A DNA stretch of 64,000 bases, from positions 10,266,001-10,330,000 of the forward strand of contig NZ_CP114040.1 in assembly GCF_026965555.1 (NCBI RefSeq), read 5' to 3'. The number at the start of each line of letters is the position of its first letter. The stretch's first letter is position 1. Shown piece by piece: positions 1 through 9,653 of the stretch. This DNA comes from Nannocystis punicea. Its GTDB lineage: Bacteria > Myxococcota_A > Polyangia > Nannocystales > Nannocystaceae. The position numbers were made by a program, and so were the translations under genes. Below the pieces are notes generated by a model. It was given only the letters and a program-made list of their open reading frames with translations, did not search any database and was not told where the DNA came from.

Positions 1-480
1 CTGCGGCGGCGGCACCCGCTCCGACGACGGCGGCGGCGTCGGGTCCGGCTCGTCGACGATCGCCTCGACCATCACGATGCGCCCGCGCAGCTTGCCCTGC
101 GTCGTCTTCAACGTCACGTAGGTGCCGCGCAGCGCGTCGAGCACCTGCGCCAAACTACCTTGCCCCGGGGCCAGGGTCGAAAGGGCAGCATTGGCCCACG
201 ACTCGGGGTCGAGCGGCATCGACACGCTGACCGCCTGCCCGCTCTTGCGGTCGATCACCGTCAGGCTCTTCAGCAGGTCGTTGACCTGGTCCTTGCGGAC
301 CTTGATCACCAGCGCGTCGCCCTTGACCTCGCCGCGGCGCTCGAAGTAGCCGATCCCGTTGCGGTAGAGGACCACGCGGTCGAGCCCGAGCGAGCTCTCG
401 GTGGCGGCGTAAGGGTTGCGGCCGTGGGCGCAGCCGATGAGAAGGAGGGCGACGAGGGCGGACGAGGCGAGCCTGGACAC
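1..480 (-). CDS. DUF4139/MuiA-like lipoprotein, N-terminal part (runs off the window)
   Basis: The gene is cut by the left window edge, so only about 160 N-terminal residues are visible. It starts with GTG at 480 behind an AGGAG ribosome binding site about 11 bases upstream. The first 17 residues are a lipoprotein signal ending LLLIGC, so the product is probably lipid-anchored in the envelope. The following segment (VVLYRNGIGYFERRGEV, then a VRKDQVNDLLKSLTV stretch) resembles the N-terminal region of DUF4139 proteins and recalls the two DUF4139 proteins encoded at 39570-43508. The function of this family is not established. The family call is tentative because the C-terminal domain lies outside the window. 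Confidence 0.6.
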   Translation of the reverse strand, partial: MSRLASSALVALLLIGCAHGRNPYAATESSLGLDRVVLYRNGIGYFERRGEVKGDALVIKVRKDQVNDLLKSLTVIDRKSGQAVSVSMPLDPESWANAALSTLAPGQGSLAQVLDALRGTYVTLKTTQGKLRGRIVMVEAIVDEPDPTPPPSSERVPPPQ

Positions 481-680
481 GTGCGAGGGATCTCCTGCGA
501 GGTCGATGCTAACGCCGCGAGTCATCTCCCTCTTACTTGCCCGGGCGCCCGCCGAACCCCGCCGGAGGCGCGCGTTCGGCCGCTGCGCGGTTTTGCCCGC
601 GGATGCCGCAGCAAATGCCGCGAGTCGGTCGCACGCGGCGCCTATGGACGCCTTGATCGCGCTTTGCCAAGCTCGCGCCG

Positions 681-1646
681 ATGGCCCCCCCACGAAGGCG
701 CACGCTCTACCCGGAGATCGAGCCCTACAACGCCGGCTTCTTGCAGGTCAGCGGGCTGCACCGCGTGTACTTCGAGGAGTCGGGCAACCCCGACGGCAAG
801 CCGGCGGTGTTCCTCCACGGCGGACCAGGCGGCGGCACCGTCCCCGATCAGCGGCGGTTCTTCGACCCCGAGCGCTACCGGATCGTCCTGTTCGACCAGC
901 GCGGCTGCGGCAAGAGCACCCCGCACGCCGAGCTGCAGGACAACACCACCTGGGACCTCGTCGCCGACATCGAGCGCGTGCGCGAGCACCTCAACGTCCA
1001 GCGCTGGTTGGTGTTCGGCGGCTCGTGGGGCAGCACCCTCGCCCTCGCCTACGCGCAGAAGCACCCGCGACGGGTCACCGAGCTGGTGCTGCGGGGGATC
1101 TTCCTCCTCCGCCGCAGCGAGCTGCGGTGGTTCTACCAGGACGGCGCCAGCGCCCTGTTCCCCGACGCGTGGGAGCGGTTCCTCGCCCCGATCCCCGCGG
1201 CCGAGCGCGGCGACCTGATGAAGGCCTACCACCGCCGGCTCACCAGCGAGGACGCCGCCGTCCGCCTCGAGGCCGCCCGCGCGTGGAGCGTGTGGGAGGC
1301 CAGCACCAGCTACCTGCACGTCAACTCGGAGCAGATCGAGCGCGCCGGCGAGGACGAGTTCAGCCTCGCGTTCGCCCGCATCGAGGCCCACTACTTCGTC
1401 CACCGCGGCTTCCTCGAGCGCGACAACCAGCTGATCGAGAACGTCCCGCGGATCCGCAACATCCCGGCCGTCATCGTCCAGGGCCGCTACGACGTCGTCT
1501 GCCCGCCCCAGAGCGCCTGGGACCTCCACCGCGCCTGGCCCGAGGCCGAGCTGCGGATCGTCGACGACGCCGGCCACTCCGCCTTCGAGCCCGGCATCCT
1601 CCACGAGCTCGTGTCCGCCACCGACCGCTTCGCCGAGCACACCTGA
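681..1646 (+). CDS. pip: Prolyl iminopeptidase (alpha/beta hydrolase, S33), copy 1
   Basis: A 321-residue alpha/beta hydrolase of the S33 proline iminopeptidase family, which removes N-terminal proline from peptides in the cytoplasm. Visible family marks are the oxyanion-hole motif HGGPGGG near residue 46, DQRGCGKS near 72, the nucleophile elbow GGSWGS with Ser115, the acid Asp271 in GRYDVVCP and His299 in DAGHS. The length is normal for the family and there is no signal peptide. It is followed after 38 bases by a close paralogue in the same orientation, so the two probably arose by tandem duplication and may be cotranscribed. The ATG at 681 gives the expected N-terminus. Confidence 0.93.
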   Translation: MAPPRRRTLYPEIEPYNAGFLQVSGLHRVYFEESGNPDGKPAVFLHGGPGGGTVPDQRRFFDPERYRIVLFDQRGCGKSTPHAELQDNTTWDLVADIERVREHLNVQRWLVFGGSWGSTLALAYAQKHPRRVTELVLRGIFLLRRSELRWFYQDGASALFPDAWERFLAPIPAAERGDLMKAYHRRLTSEDAAVRLEAARAWSVWEASTSYLHVNSEQIERAGEDEFSLAFARIEAHYFVHRGFLERDNQLIENVPRIRNIPAVIVQGRYDVVCPPQSAWDLHRAWPEAELRIVDDAGHSAFEPGILHELVSATDRFAEHT

Positions 1647-1684
1647 CCGTTCCGACCTGTCCATAAGAACCTGGGCTTTTCGTC

Positions 1685-2677
1685 ATGACCGTTCGACCAG
1701 CTCACTCCGCCCCGCACCGTCAGGACCCGCTGTCGGGCCTGTATCCGCCGATCGACCCGTTCCACTTCGGCCGGCTGCAGGTGCCGGGCGGGCACGACCT
1801 CTACTTCGAGCAGTCGGGCAACCGGGCCGGCAAGCCGGTGGTGTTCCTGCACGGCGGGCCGGGCGGCGGCACCGACCCCAAGCACCGGCGCTTCTTCGAC
1901 CCGGCGCGCTACCGCATCATCCTGTTCGACCAGCGCGGCTGCGGCCAGAGCGAGCCGTTCGCCTCGCTGGACGACAACACCACCTGGGACCTGGTCGACG
2001 ACATCGAGCGCCTGCGCGAGCACCTCGGCGTCGACCGCTGGCAGGTGTTCGGCGGCTCGTGGGGCAGCACCCTCGGGGTCGCCTACGCCGAGGCCCACCC
2101 GCACCGGGTCACCGAGCTGGTGCTGCGTGGGATCTTCATGTTCACCCGCCGCGAGTCCGAGTGGTTCTACGGCCGCGGCACCCGCACCCTGTTCCCCGAC
2201 GCCTGGGAGGCCTTCGTCGCCCCGATCCCCGAGGCCGAGCGCGGCGACCTGATCGGCGCCTACTACCGCCGCCTCACCTCGACCGACCCGCGCGCCCGCG
2301 TCGAGGCCGCGCGCGCGTGGAGCCTGTGGGAGAGCCGCGTCGCCACCCTGCACCCCGACCCCGACGTCGAGATGCACTGCGACAACACCGACTTCACCCT
2401 CGCCTTCTCGCGCATCGAGTGCCACTACTTCGTCCACAAGGGTTTCTTGAGCAGCGAGACCCAGCTGCTCGACGACGCGCCGAAGATCCAGCACATCCCG
2501 ACGACGATCGTTCACGGCCGCTACGACGTGATCTGCCCGCTCGAGAACGCCTGGGCCCTGCACAAGCGGCTGCCCCGCTCGGAGCTGGTGATCGTCCCCG
2601 ACGCCGGCCACTCCGCCTTCGAGGCCGGCATCGCCCTCAGCCTCCGCCGCGCCACCGACCGCTACGCCCACCTGTGA
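1685..2677 (+). CDS. pip: Prolyl iminopeptidase (S33), copy 2
   Basis: A 330-residue paralogue of the preceding gene with the same architecture: HGGPGGG near residue 56, GGSWGS with Ser125, Asp281 in GRYDVICP and His309 in DAGHS. The N-terminus is about ten residues longer than copy 1. The core is highly similar, while the lid segment (roughly residues 150-250) differs more, so substrate preference may differ between copies. No clear Shine-Dalgarno sequence precedes the ATG at 1685, which suggests translational coupling to copy 1. Its 3' end faces the HCCA-like gene, with an 11-bp-stem hairpin between them. Confidence 0.93.
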   Translation: MTVRPAHSAPHRQDPLSGLYPPIDPFHFGRLQVPGGHDLYFEQSGNRAGKPVVFLHGGPGGGTDPKHRRFFDPARYRIILFDQRGCGQSEPFASLDDNTTWDLVDDIERLREHLGVDRWQVFGGSWGSTLGVAYAEAHPHRVTELVLRGIFMFTRRESEWFYGRGTRTLFPDAWEAFVAPIPEAERGDLIGAYYRRLTSTDPRARVEAARAWSLWESRVATLHPDPDVEMHCDNTDFTLAFSRIECHYFVHKGFLSSETQLLDDAPKIQHIPTTIVHGRYDVICPLENAWALHKRLPRSELVIVPDAGHSAFEAGIALSLRRATDRYAHL

Positions 2678-2705
2678 GGTCGTAGCCTCTCGGGGCATGT
2701 TTGCA

Positions 2706-2731
2706 GGGGCATGTCCTCACGGACATGCCCC
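2706..2731. repeat. TGTCC/GGACA-family hairpin between convergent genes
   Basis: GGGGCATGTCC (2706-2716) pairs perfectly with 2721-2731 around a TCAC loop. Neither side has a U-tract. Further copies of the CATGT core flank it at 2696 and 2738. It lies between the convergent iminopeptidase and HCCA-like genes, so a role in bidirectional 3'-end formation is inferred. Confidence 0.75.
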
Positions 2732-2749
2732 TTCGAACATGTCTGAAAA

Positions 2750-3985
2750 TCACATCGCCGAGACGTCGCCGCCGGCCGCCGCGGCCGCCAGAGTCAGGCG
2801 GTCGGCGCCCCAGTACAGCTGGGGCCCGCGCTCGGCCGTCTGGACCACGAAGGTCGGCACCCCGAACACCCCGGCCGCCTCGGCCTCCGCGGTACTCGTC
2901 ACCAGCGCTTGCTTGATCTCCGGCGTCTCCGCTCTGGCCACCAGCGCCGCCCCGTCGAGCCCGACCGAGTCGGCGATCGCCGCCACCACCGCGGGGTCGC
3001 TGATGTCGCGGTCCTCGGCCCACAGCGCCGTCGCCAGCGCGCGCGCCAGCGCCGGCGGCGAACCGGCGGCCAGAGTGACCCGCAGCGGCAGGACAGTGCG
3101 GATCGGGAAGCGCGCCGGGAACTTGAACGGCAGCCCTGCGCGCTCCGCCTGACGGTCGAGGTCCTGCATCGTGTGGCGCCGCTTCTCCGGGCTCTGCACG
3201 AACAGCGGCACGTCCGGCGTGCCGATGTTGCGGAACAGGCCGCCGAGCAGGATCGGCCGCCAGCGCACCTGCGGGCCCAGCTCCGCCGCGCGCAGGATCG
3301 CCAGGTAGGCGAACGGGCTCGAGTAGTCGAAGTAGAAATCGACCGGCGCAGTCGGCGACGGCACGGTCGTCGGTGGAGCGCCGCCGAGCGCCGCCTCGAC
3401 CATGTCCGCGCGGTCCTGACCCCAGAACAGCTGATCGCCGACGAAGTAGGTCGGCACGCCGAAGACCCCGCGCGCCACCGCCTCGTCGGTGCGGCGGCGC
3501 AGCTCGTCCTTGATCGCCTGCGACTCGGCGCGGGCGAGGATCTCCGCCGCGTCGAGCTCGACCTCCGTGAGCGCCCGCGTCAGCACCGCACGATCGGCGA
3601 TGTCGGCGTTCTCGTCCCAGTAGGCGCGGTAGATGCGATGAATCAGCGGCAGCGTGTGGTGGGCCAGCGGCAGCGACAGCCCGGCCGCCAGCACGCAGCG
3701 CAGCGCCTCGACCGTGCGCATCGGGTGGTTCGGCGGCATGCGCAGCGGCACGCCCACGCGCTGGGCCTGGCGCCGCATGTCGTCGAGGTTGTGGCGGGCC
3801 CTGGCCGGGTTGAGCGTCGCCGCCAGGTTCTGCGGCGTCCCGCGGGCCTTGAACACCCCGCCGAGCAGCATCGGCCGCAGGTCGAGCTCGGCGCCTGTCC
3901 TTTGGGCCAGCTGCTCGACCTGGGTCGACGCCACGTAGGCGAACGGGCACGAAAAGTCGAACCAGAACTCGAGCCGCGCCGCCAT
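2750..3985 (-). CDS. Two-domain HCCA isomerase / kappa-GST-like thioredoxin-fold protein
   Basis: A 411-residue protein made of two tandem copies of the 2-hydroxychromene-2-carboxylate isomerase / DsbA-like fold, where family members usually have one copy of about 200 residues. Domain 1 (residues about 1-205) opens with the active-site segment FDFSCPFAYV (Cys13) and has a cis-Pro loop GVPTY near 177. Domain 2 (from about 214) opens with FDYSSPFAYL, with Ser in place of Cys, and has GVPTF later. The family performs glutathione- or thiol-dependent isomerisation; the substrate here is unknown. The ATG follows the hemB stop by one base and has an AGGA site inside the hemB end, so it is probably translationally coupled to hemB. 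Confidence 0.85.
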   Translation of the reverse strand: MAARLEFWFDFSCPFAYVASTQVEQLAQRTGAELDLRPMLLGGVFKARGTPQNLAATLNPARARHNLDDMRRQAQRVGVPLRMPPNHPMRTVEALRCVLAAGLSLPLAHHTLPLIHRIYRAYWDENADIADRAVLTRALTEVELDAAEILARAESQAIKDELRRRTDEAVARGVFGVPTYFVGDQLFWGQDRADMVEAALGGAPPTTVPSPTAPVDFYFDYSSPFAYLAILRAAELGPQVRWRPILLGGLFRNIGTPDVPLFVQSPEKRRHTMQDLDRQAERAGLPFKFPARFPIRTVLPLRVTLAAGSPPALARALATALWAEDRDISDPAVVAAIADSVGLDGAALVARAETPEIKQALVTSTAEAEAAGVFGVPTFVVQTAERGPQLYWGADRLTLAAAAAGGDVSAM

Positions 3986-3986
3986 C

Positions 3987-4988
3987 TTACTTCCTCGCGC
4001 CCGTCAGCCACTCCGCCGCCTGGCGCGCGAAGTAGGTGAAGATCACGTCGGCGCCGGCGCGGCGGATGCCGAGCAGGCTCTCGAGCACCACCCGCTTCTC
4101 GTCGAGCCAGCCGCGCTCGCTGGCCGCCTTGAGCATCGCGTACTCGCCGCTGACCTGGTAGGCCGCGAGCGGCAGGTTGGTGGCGCGGCGCAGCGCCGCG
4201 AGGATGTCGAGGTAGGGCCCGGCCGGCTTGACCATCAGGATGTCGGCGCCCTCGACCTCGTCGAGCTCGGCCTCGCGCAGCGCCTCGCGGGCGTTGGCCG
4301 GGTCCATCTGGTAGGTCTTCTTGTCGCCGCTCTTGGGGGCCGAGTCGAGCGCGTCGCGGAACGGCCCGTAGAACGCCGAGGCGTACTTGGCAGTGTAGGC
4401 GAGGATCGACACGTCGATGAAGTCCTCGCCGTCGAGCGCCTCGCGCAGCGCCTGCACGCGGCCGTCCATCATGTCCGACGGCGCGACGATGTCGGCCCCC
4501 GCGCGGGCCTGGCACAGCGCCTGGTTGCACAGCGCCGCCACCGTCTCGTCGTTCAAGATCCGCCCGTCCGGCGCGACGATCCCGTCGTGGCCGTCGCTGT
4601 TGTACGGATCGAGCGCGACGTCGGTGACGATCACCAGGTCGGGCCAGCGGTCCTTCAGCGCCTTGATCGTCTCGGGGATCAATCCATTCGGGTTCCACGC
4701 CTCGCGGCCGTCGGACGTCTTGAGCGACTCGGCCACCGCCGGGAACAGGGCGACGAGGTTCACCCCGACCGCGCGCGCGGCCTCGACCTCGGCCAGCAGA
4801 CCGCGGCGCGACAGCCGGGCGCAGCCGGGCATCGACGCGATCGGCACGTCGTCGTCGCCGGCGTGGATGAACAGCGGGTAGATGAAGTGCTCCGGCGCCA
4901 GCGTGGTCTCGCGCACGAACGCGCGGATGGCCGGGTGCTTGCGGTTGCGCCGCGGTCGTTGCAGCAGGTTGAGCGGGTCGAGCGTCAT
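3987..4988 (-). CDS. hemB: Delta-aminolevulinic acid dehydratase (porphobilinogen synthase)
   Basis: The 333-residue product condenses two 5-aminolevulinate molecules to porphobilinogen in cytoplasmic heme biosynthesis. Both active-site lysines are visible: Lys201 in AYTAKYASAFYG and the Schiff-base Lys254 in LMVKPAGPYLD. The metal segment near residue 123 reads TDVALDPYNSDGHDG, with Ala/Asp where zinc enzymes have cysteines. By family knowledge this points to a magnesium-type enzyme. I chose the ATG at 4988 because CGGAGGA lies eight bases upstream; an in-frame ATG at 5009 would add seven residues but sits inside a GACATGTCC repeat copy. It heads the hemB/HCCA-like pair. Confidence 0.95.
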   Translation of the reverse strand: MTLDPLNLLQRPRRNRKHPAIRAFVRETTLAPEHFIYPLFIHAGDDDVPIASMPGCARLSRRGLLAEVEAARAVGVNLVALFPAVAESLKTSDGREAWNPNGLIPETIKALKDRWPDLVIVTDVALDPYNSDGHDGIVAPDGRILNDETVAALCNQALCQARAGADIVAPSDMMDGRVQALREALDGEDFIDVSILAYTAKYASAFYGPFRDALDSAPKSGDKKTYQMDPANAREALREAELDEVEGADILMVKPAGPYLDILAALRRATNLPLAAYQVSGEYAMLKAASERGWLDEKRVVLESLLGIRRAGADVIFTYFARQAAEWLTGARK

Positions 4989-5013
4989 CGTATCTGTCCT
5001 CCGTGACATGTCC

Positions 5014-5445
5014 TCAGATACACCAGTCGCCAGCGCCCTCGGGCGCCAGCTTGGCGAGCGCCTGGCGCAGCTTGTCGGCCGCCTCGTCGAGCGCGGCCGC
5101 GCTGGCGCGGTGGTCGGCGTTGGCGAAGTCGAGGTCGTGCGGCCCGTCGATCGGGACCACGTGGAGGTGCACGTGGGGCACCTCGAGGCCGGCGATCATC
5201 AGGCCGACGCGGGTCGGCGCGAACGCCAGCATCTGCCCGCGGCCGATCGCCTGCGCGACCGTCGTCAGGTGGGCCGCGAGGTCGGCGTCGAGGTCGAGCC
5301 AGTGGTCGACCTCCTGCTTGGGCACCACCAGAGTGTGGCCGGGGCGCAGCGGCGCGATCGACAGGAATGCGGCGCAGCGGTCGTCCTGGTACACGAAGCG
5401 ACCGGGCAGCTCGCCGTTGATGATCCGGGTGAACACGGACGGCAT
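5014..5445 (-). CDS. HIT family protein (histidine triad nucleotide hydrolase/transferase)
   Basis: A 143-residue HIT protein. The signature HVHLHVVP near residue 102 gives the HxHxH triad that acts on phosphoramidate or nucleotide-conjugate substrates. The N-terminal MPSVFTRIINGELPGRFVY and the DLDFANAD segment after the triad are typical of the bacterial branch. I placed the start at 5445; the longer in-frame reading adds 28 non-family residues and would overlap the next gene. It begins ten bases downstream of the alkyladenine glycosylase stop in the same orientation, so the two are likely cotranscribed. The physiological substrate cannot be read from sequence. Confidence 0.9.
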   Translation of the reverse strand: MPSVFTRIINGELPGRFVYQDDRCAAFLSIAPLRPGHTLVVPKQEVDHWLDLDADLAAHLTTVAQAIGRGQMLAFAPTRVGLMIAGLEVPHVHLHVVPIDGPHDLDFANADHRASAAALDEAADKLRQALAKLAPEGAGDWCI

Positions 5446-5455
5446 TGCGGGGATG

Positions 5456-6064
5456 CTACACCGGTCGGAGGCCCTTCGGCGCGCTGACCCACTTCGTCCC
5501 GGCCACGGCCAGGCGCCACGGCGCGTCACGGTCGTCCGGCGCGGCGAAGTCGATGCCGACGCGCGGCCCGGCGAGGATCTCGCCGACCGGCGGGGCGTCG
5601 AGCGCCTCGAGCCCGCCGGGCTCGGTGACCGGGTGGTGCGACCACGACGTGTCGAGCTGCAGCGCCTGGCCGATCTTGCCCGGCCCGGTGAGCAGCGTCG
5701 GCCCCGACGCCCCGCCCCGGCGGCGCTGGATCTCCGTCAGGCCCAGCACCGGCTCGGCCGAGCGGATCAGCACCGCCGCCCCCTCGCCCTCTTTGTTGGT
5801 CGAGAGGTTGAGCATGTTGTGGATGCCGTAGCAGAGGTACACGTACGCGCGCCCCGGCGGGCCCCACATCGCCGCGTTGCGCTCGGTCAGGCCGAAGCGG
5901 CAGTGGTTCGCGCTGTCGTTCGGGTGGCGGTAGGCCTCGACCTCGGTGATCCGCACGATCACGCCGTCGCGCCGCAGCAGCTTGCCGAGCAGGTCGCGCG
6001 CCACCGCGAGCGCGTCGCGGGCGAAAAAAGAACGCGGCAAAATCCGGTATTCGTCGGCGGCCAT
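5456..6064 (-). CDS. DNA-3-methyladenine glycosylase (AAG/MPG family)
   Basis: A 202-residue cytoplasmic base-excision repair enzyme of the AAG/MPG superfamily, which removes alkylated purines from DNA. Recognisable segments are ARDLLGKLLRR near residue 21, the catalytic-region motif ITEVEAYRHPNDSANHC near 39 (Glu and Tyr of the EAY motif), MWGPPGRAYVYLCYGIHNM near 66 and GPGKIGQALQL near 127. Length is normal. It leads a leftward unit with the HIT gene and diverges from the NfeD-like gene, with 158 bases between them for promoters of both directions. Confidence 0.94.
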   Translation of the reverse strand: MAADEYRILPRSFFARDALAVARDLLGKLLRRDGVIVRITEVEAYRHPNDSANHCRFGLTERNAAMWGPPGRAYVYLCYGIHNMLNLSTNKEGEGAAVLIRSAEPVLGLTEIQRRRGGASGPTLLTGPGKIGQALQLDTSWSHHPVTEPGGLEALDAPPVGEILAGPRVGIDFAAPDDRDAPWRLAVAGTKWVSAPKGLRPV

Positions 6065-6222
6065 GTGGCTCCAGCGCCAGTGGCTGGCTCACAAACAGCC
6101 TAGCGTCGATCCTGCCGCGGGCGTACGCCGTTATTCGCGAACATTCACGCTCCTGGGGCCGAACGGGCGGCTACGGCGCGCATCGGCCCGGTCGGCGTGG
6201 CATAATATTCGCCCTCTCGGCG

Positions 6223-6807
6223 ATGCTGATCTACCTCTACCTGTTCGCGTTCGGGCTCGGCGGCGTCCTCCTTCTCGGCTCGATCTTCATCGGCGGCAAG
6301 GACACCGGGGGCGACGGCGGCGACGGCGACGCGAGCACCTCGGCGCAACACTTCGACCACGGCGTCGTCGAGGCCCACGGCGCGCTCCCGGGTCTGTTCA
6401 CCGCCTTCCTCTCGCTGCGCTTCTGGATGTTCTTCCTCGCCTTCTTCGGCCTCACCGGCCTCGTGCTCGACGGCCTCGACCTCGTCGACAGCCCGAGCGT
6501 CGCCCTCGTCGCCGCGCTCGGCATGGGCCTCTTCACCGGCCAGGGCACCGTGGCCGTGTTCCGCAGCCTCTCGCACAGCGAGACCAGCACGGCCGCCAGC
6601 GCCGCCGACTACATCGGCCGCAGCGGCCGCGTGATGGTCGGCTTCGCCGCCGGCGACCTCGGCAAGGTGCGGCTCACGCTCAAGGGCACCACCGTCGACG
6701 TCCTGGCCACCACGGAGGAGGAGCGCGGCTTCGCCTCCGGCGAGGAGGCCCTCGTCATCGCCATGAACGACACCACCGCCGTCGTCGCCCGCGCCCCGGG
6801 CGTCTGA
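6223..6807 (+). CDS. NfeD/YqiJ-like membrane protein, flotillin partner
   Basis: A 194-residue membrane protein with an N-terminal hydrophobic segment (residues 1-22), a Gly/Asp-rich loop, a hydrophobic hairpin (about 58-85), a third segment (about 92-112) and a small C-terminal beta-rich domain from about 128 (YIGRSGRVMVGF onward) resembling the OB fold of NfeD/YqiJ proteins. Proteins of this kind are commonly encoded next to flotillins and act with them in membrane microdomains. Here two flotillin genes follow directly, which supports the call. The start has no strong ribosome binding site; an AT-rich CATAAT at 6201 may be a -10 element. Overall similarity to named families is modest. Confidence 0.7.
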   Translation: MLIYLYLFAFGLGGVLLLGSIFIGGKDTGGDGGDGDASTSAQHFDHGVVEAHGALPGLFTAFLSLRFWMFFLAFFGLTGLVLDGLDLVDSPSVALVAALGMGLFTGQGTVAVFRSLSHSETSTAASAADYIGRSGRVMVGFAAGDLGKVRLTLKGTTVDVLATTEEERGFASGEEALVIAMNDTTAVVARAPGV

Positions 6808-6836
6808 CCGCGGCCAACCTGCCACCGGAGGATCGA

Positions 6837-8206
6837 GTGAATCCGTCTCTCACGTACCTGGCCTTCGCGCCAGCTCTGGAATCCACCTTCGAAGCGCTGA
6901 CCAATAACCGCGCCGGGCTGGTGCTCGTCGGCGGGCTCGGCATCGGCCTCGGCGTGCTGCTGTTACTGCTGCTGGTCAAGAACTTCCTCCACATCTGTCA
7001 CCCCAACGAGGCGCTGATCTTCACCGGCCGCAAGCGGATGAAGGACGGCGTCGACCTCGGCCCGCTGGTGGTCCTCGGCCGCGGCGTCGTCGGTCAGGCG
7101 CCCGAGTACCACGGCTGCGGCAAGGGCAGAGGCTGGCGGCTCCCCGTGCTCGAGGTCGTCGACCGCCTCGACATGTCGGCGATGTCGATCGACGTCTACG
7201 TGCAGAACGCCTACTCCGCCGGCAACATCCCGCTCAAGATCCACGCGATCGCCAACGTCAAGATCAGCCCCGACCCGCGGCTGATCCGCAACGCGATCGA
7301 GCGGTTCCTCGGCCGCTCCCCCAACGAGATCCAGCAGGTCGCCCGCCAGACCCTCGAGGGCGCGCTGCGCGAGGTGCTGGCGCAGATGACCCCCGAGGCG
7401 GTCAACCACGACCGGCTCGAGTTCGCCAACAACCTGGCCAAGAGCGCCCAGGACGACCTCGACAAGCTCGGCCTGCAGCTCGACACCCTCAAGATCCAGC
7501 ACGTGGCCGACGAGACAGGTTACCTCGACTCGCTGGGCCGGCCGCAGATCGCCGCGGTCCTGCGCGACGCCGAGAAGGCCGAGAGCCAGGCCCAGCAGGA
7601 GATCTCCGAGGCCCAGGCGCAGGCCAACCAGCGCGCCGAGGTGGCCAAGGCCGCCGCCGAGACCGCGATCCTGGTCAAGCGCAACGAGCTGTCCAAGATC
7701 CGCGCCGAGCTCGAGGGCCGCGCCTCTGCGGTCGAGCGCGAGGCCGAGGCCGCCGCCAAGACCGCGCGCGCCGCCGCCGAGCAGGAGCTGCAGAGCGTGC
7801 GCAGCGACCTCGAACAGAAGCGCCTCATGGCCGAGGTCATCATCCCCGCCGAGGTCGACCGGGCCGCGCGGCTCTTGCTGGCCAAGGGCGACGCCGCGCC
7901 GACGATCGAGAACGGCGCCGCGGTGGCCGAGGTCCTGCGGCTGACCAGCGAGGCGTGGCAGACCATGGGCCCGCAGGCCCGCGAGATCTACGTCATCCAG
8001 CACCTCGAGGAGCTGCTGTCGGCGGTGCTCCAGCCGATCGAGAAGCTCAAGATCCGTGAGGTCGCCGCGCTCGACCCGGGCGACGGCAGCGCGATCTCCA
8101 GCTACGCCGCCTCCTACCCGCGCGCAGTCGCCTCGGTGCTCAGCGCCCTGCGCGAGACCACCGGCGTCGACGTGCCCGCAATCCTGTCCGGAAAGGCAGG
8201 TGCCCA

Positions 8207-8210
<4 letters not shown>
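6837..8210 (+). CDS. Flotillin-like SPFH protein, copy 1
   Basis: A 457-residue SPFH/flotillin protein starting with GTG at 6837 behind GGAGG. An N-terminal membrane segment (about residues 24-45, rich in Leu) is followed by NEALIFTGRKR, the SPFH domain (about 60-230, including NAYSAGNIPLKIHAIANVKI) and a long Ala/Glu/Gln-rich coiled coil (about 235-340) with the EA repeats typical of flotillins. The C-terminal region is globular. Flotillins organise membrane microdomains. It overlaps the second flotillin gene by four bases and follows the NfeD-like gene by 29 bases, so the three form one operon. Confidence 0.9.
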
Positions 8211-9493
<1,283 letters not shown>

Positions 9494-9516
9494 ATTTCGA
9501 TTCAAGTCCGTGAACC

Positions 9517-9558
9517 AGCGCCAGCGCTCGCTCATGCAGCGGCCTGGCGCTGAGTTTT
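9517..9558 (+). terminator. Rho-independent terminator of the NfeD-flotillin operon
   Basis: AGCGCCAG at 9517-9524 pairs with CTGGCGCT at 9544-9551, followed by GAGTTTTTG. This is one of few classical U-tract terminators in the window. Confidence 0.75.
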
Positions 9559-9617
9559 TGTGCCAATCGACAAGACAGCGAAACTCGGCCCGTTTCGCGA
9601 GCGATACTGATCTCACC

Positions 9618-9646
9618 TTGACATGAATCTTCGTTCACGCCAATGA
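9618..9646 (+). promoter_or_regulatory. Candidate promoter and TetR operator upstream of the efflux operon
   Basis: TTGACA at 9618-9623 is a consensus -35 element; the -10 at the usual distance is weak (CAATGA). Directly after it, TGAATCTTCGTTCA (9624-9637) is an imperfect inverted repeat of TGAAY half-sites, and TTCACGCCAATGAA overlaps it. An inverted repeat inside the promoter of a TetR gene is the usual autoregulatory operator arrangement. The assignment is inferred from position and symmetry. Confidence 0.45.
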
Positions 9647-9653
9647 ACCCCCG

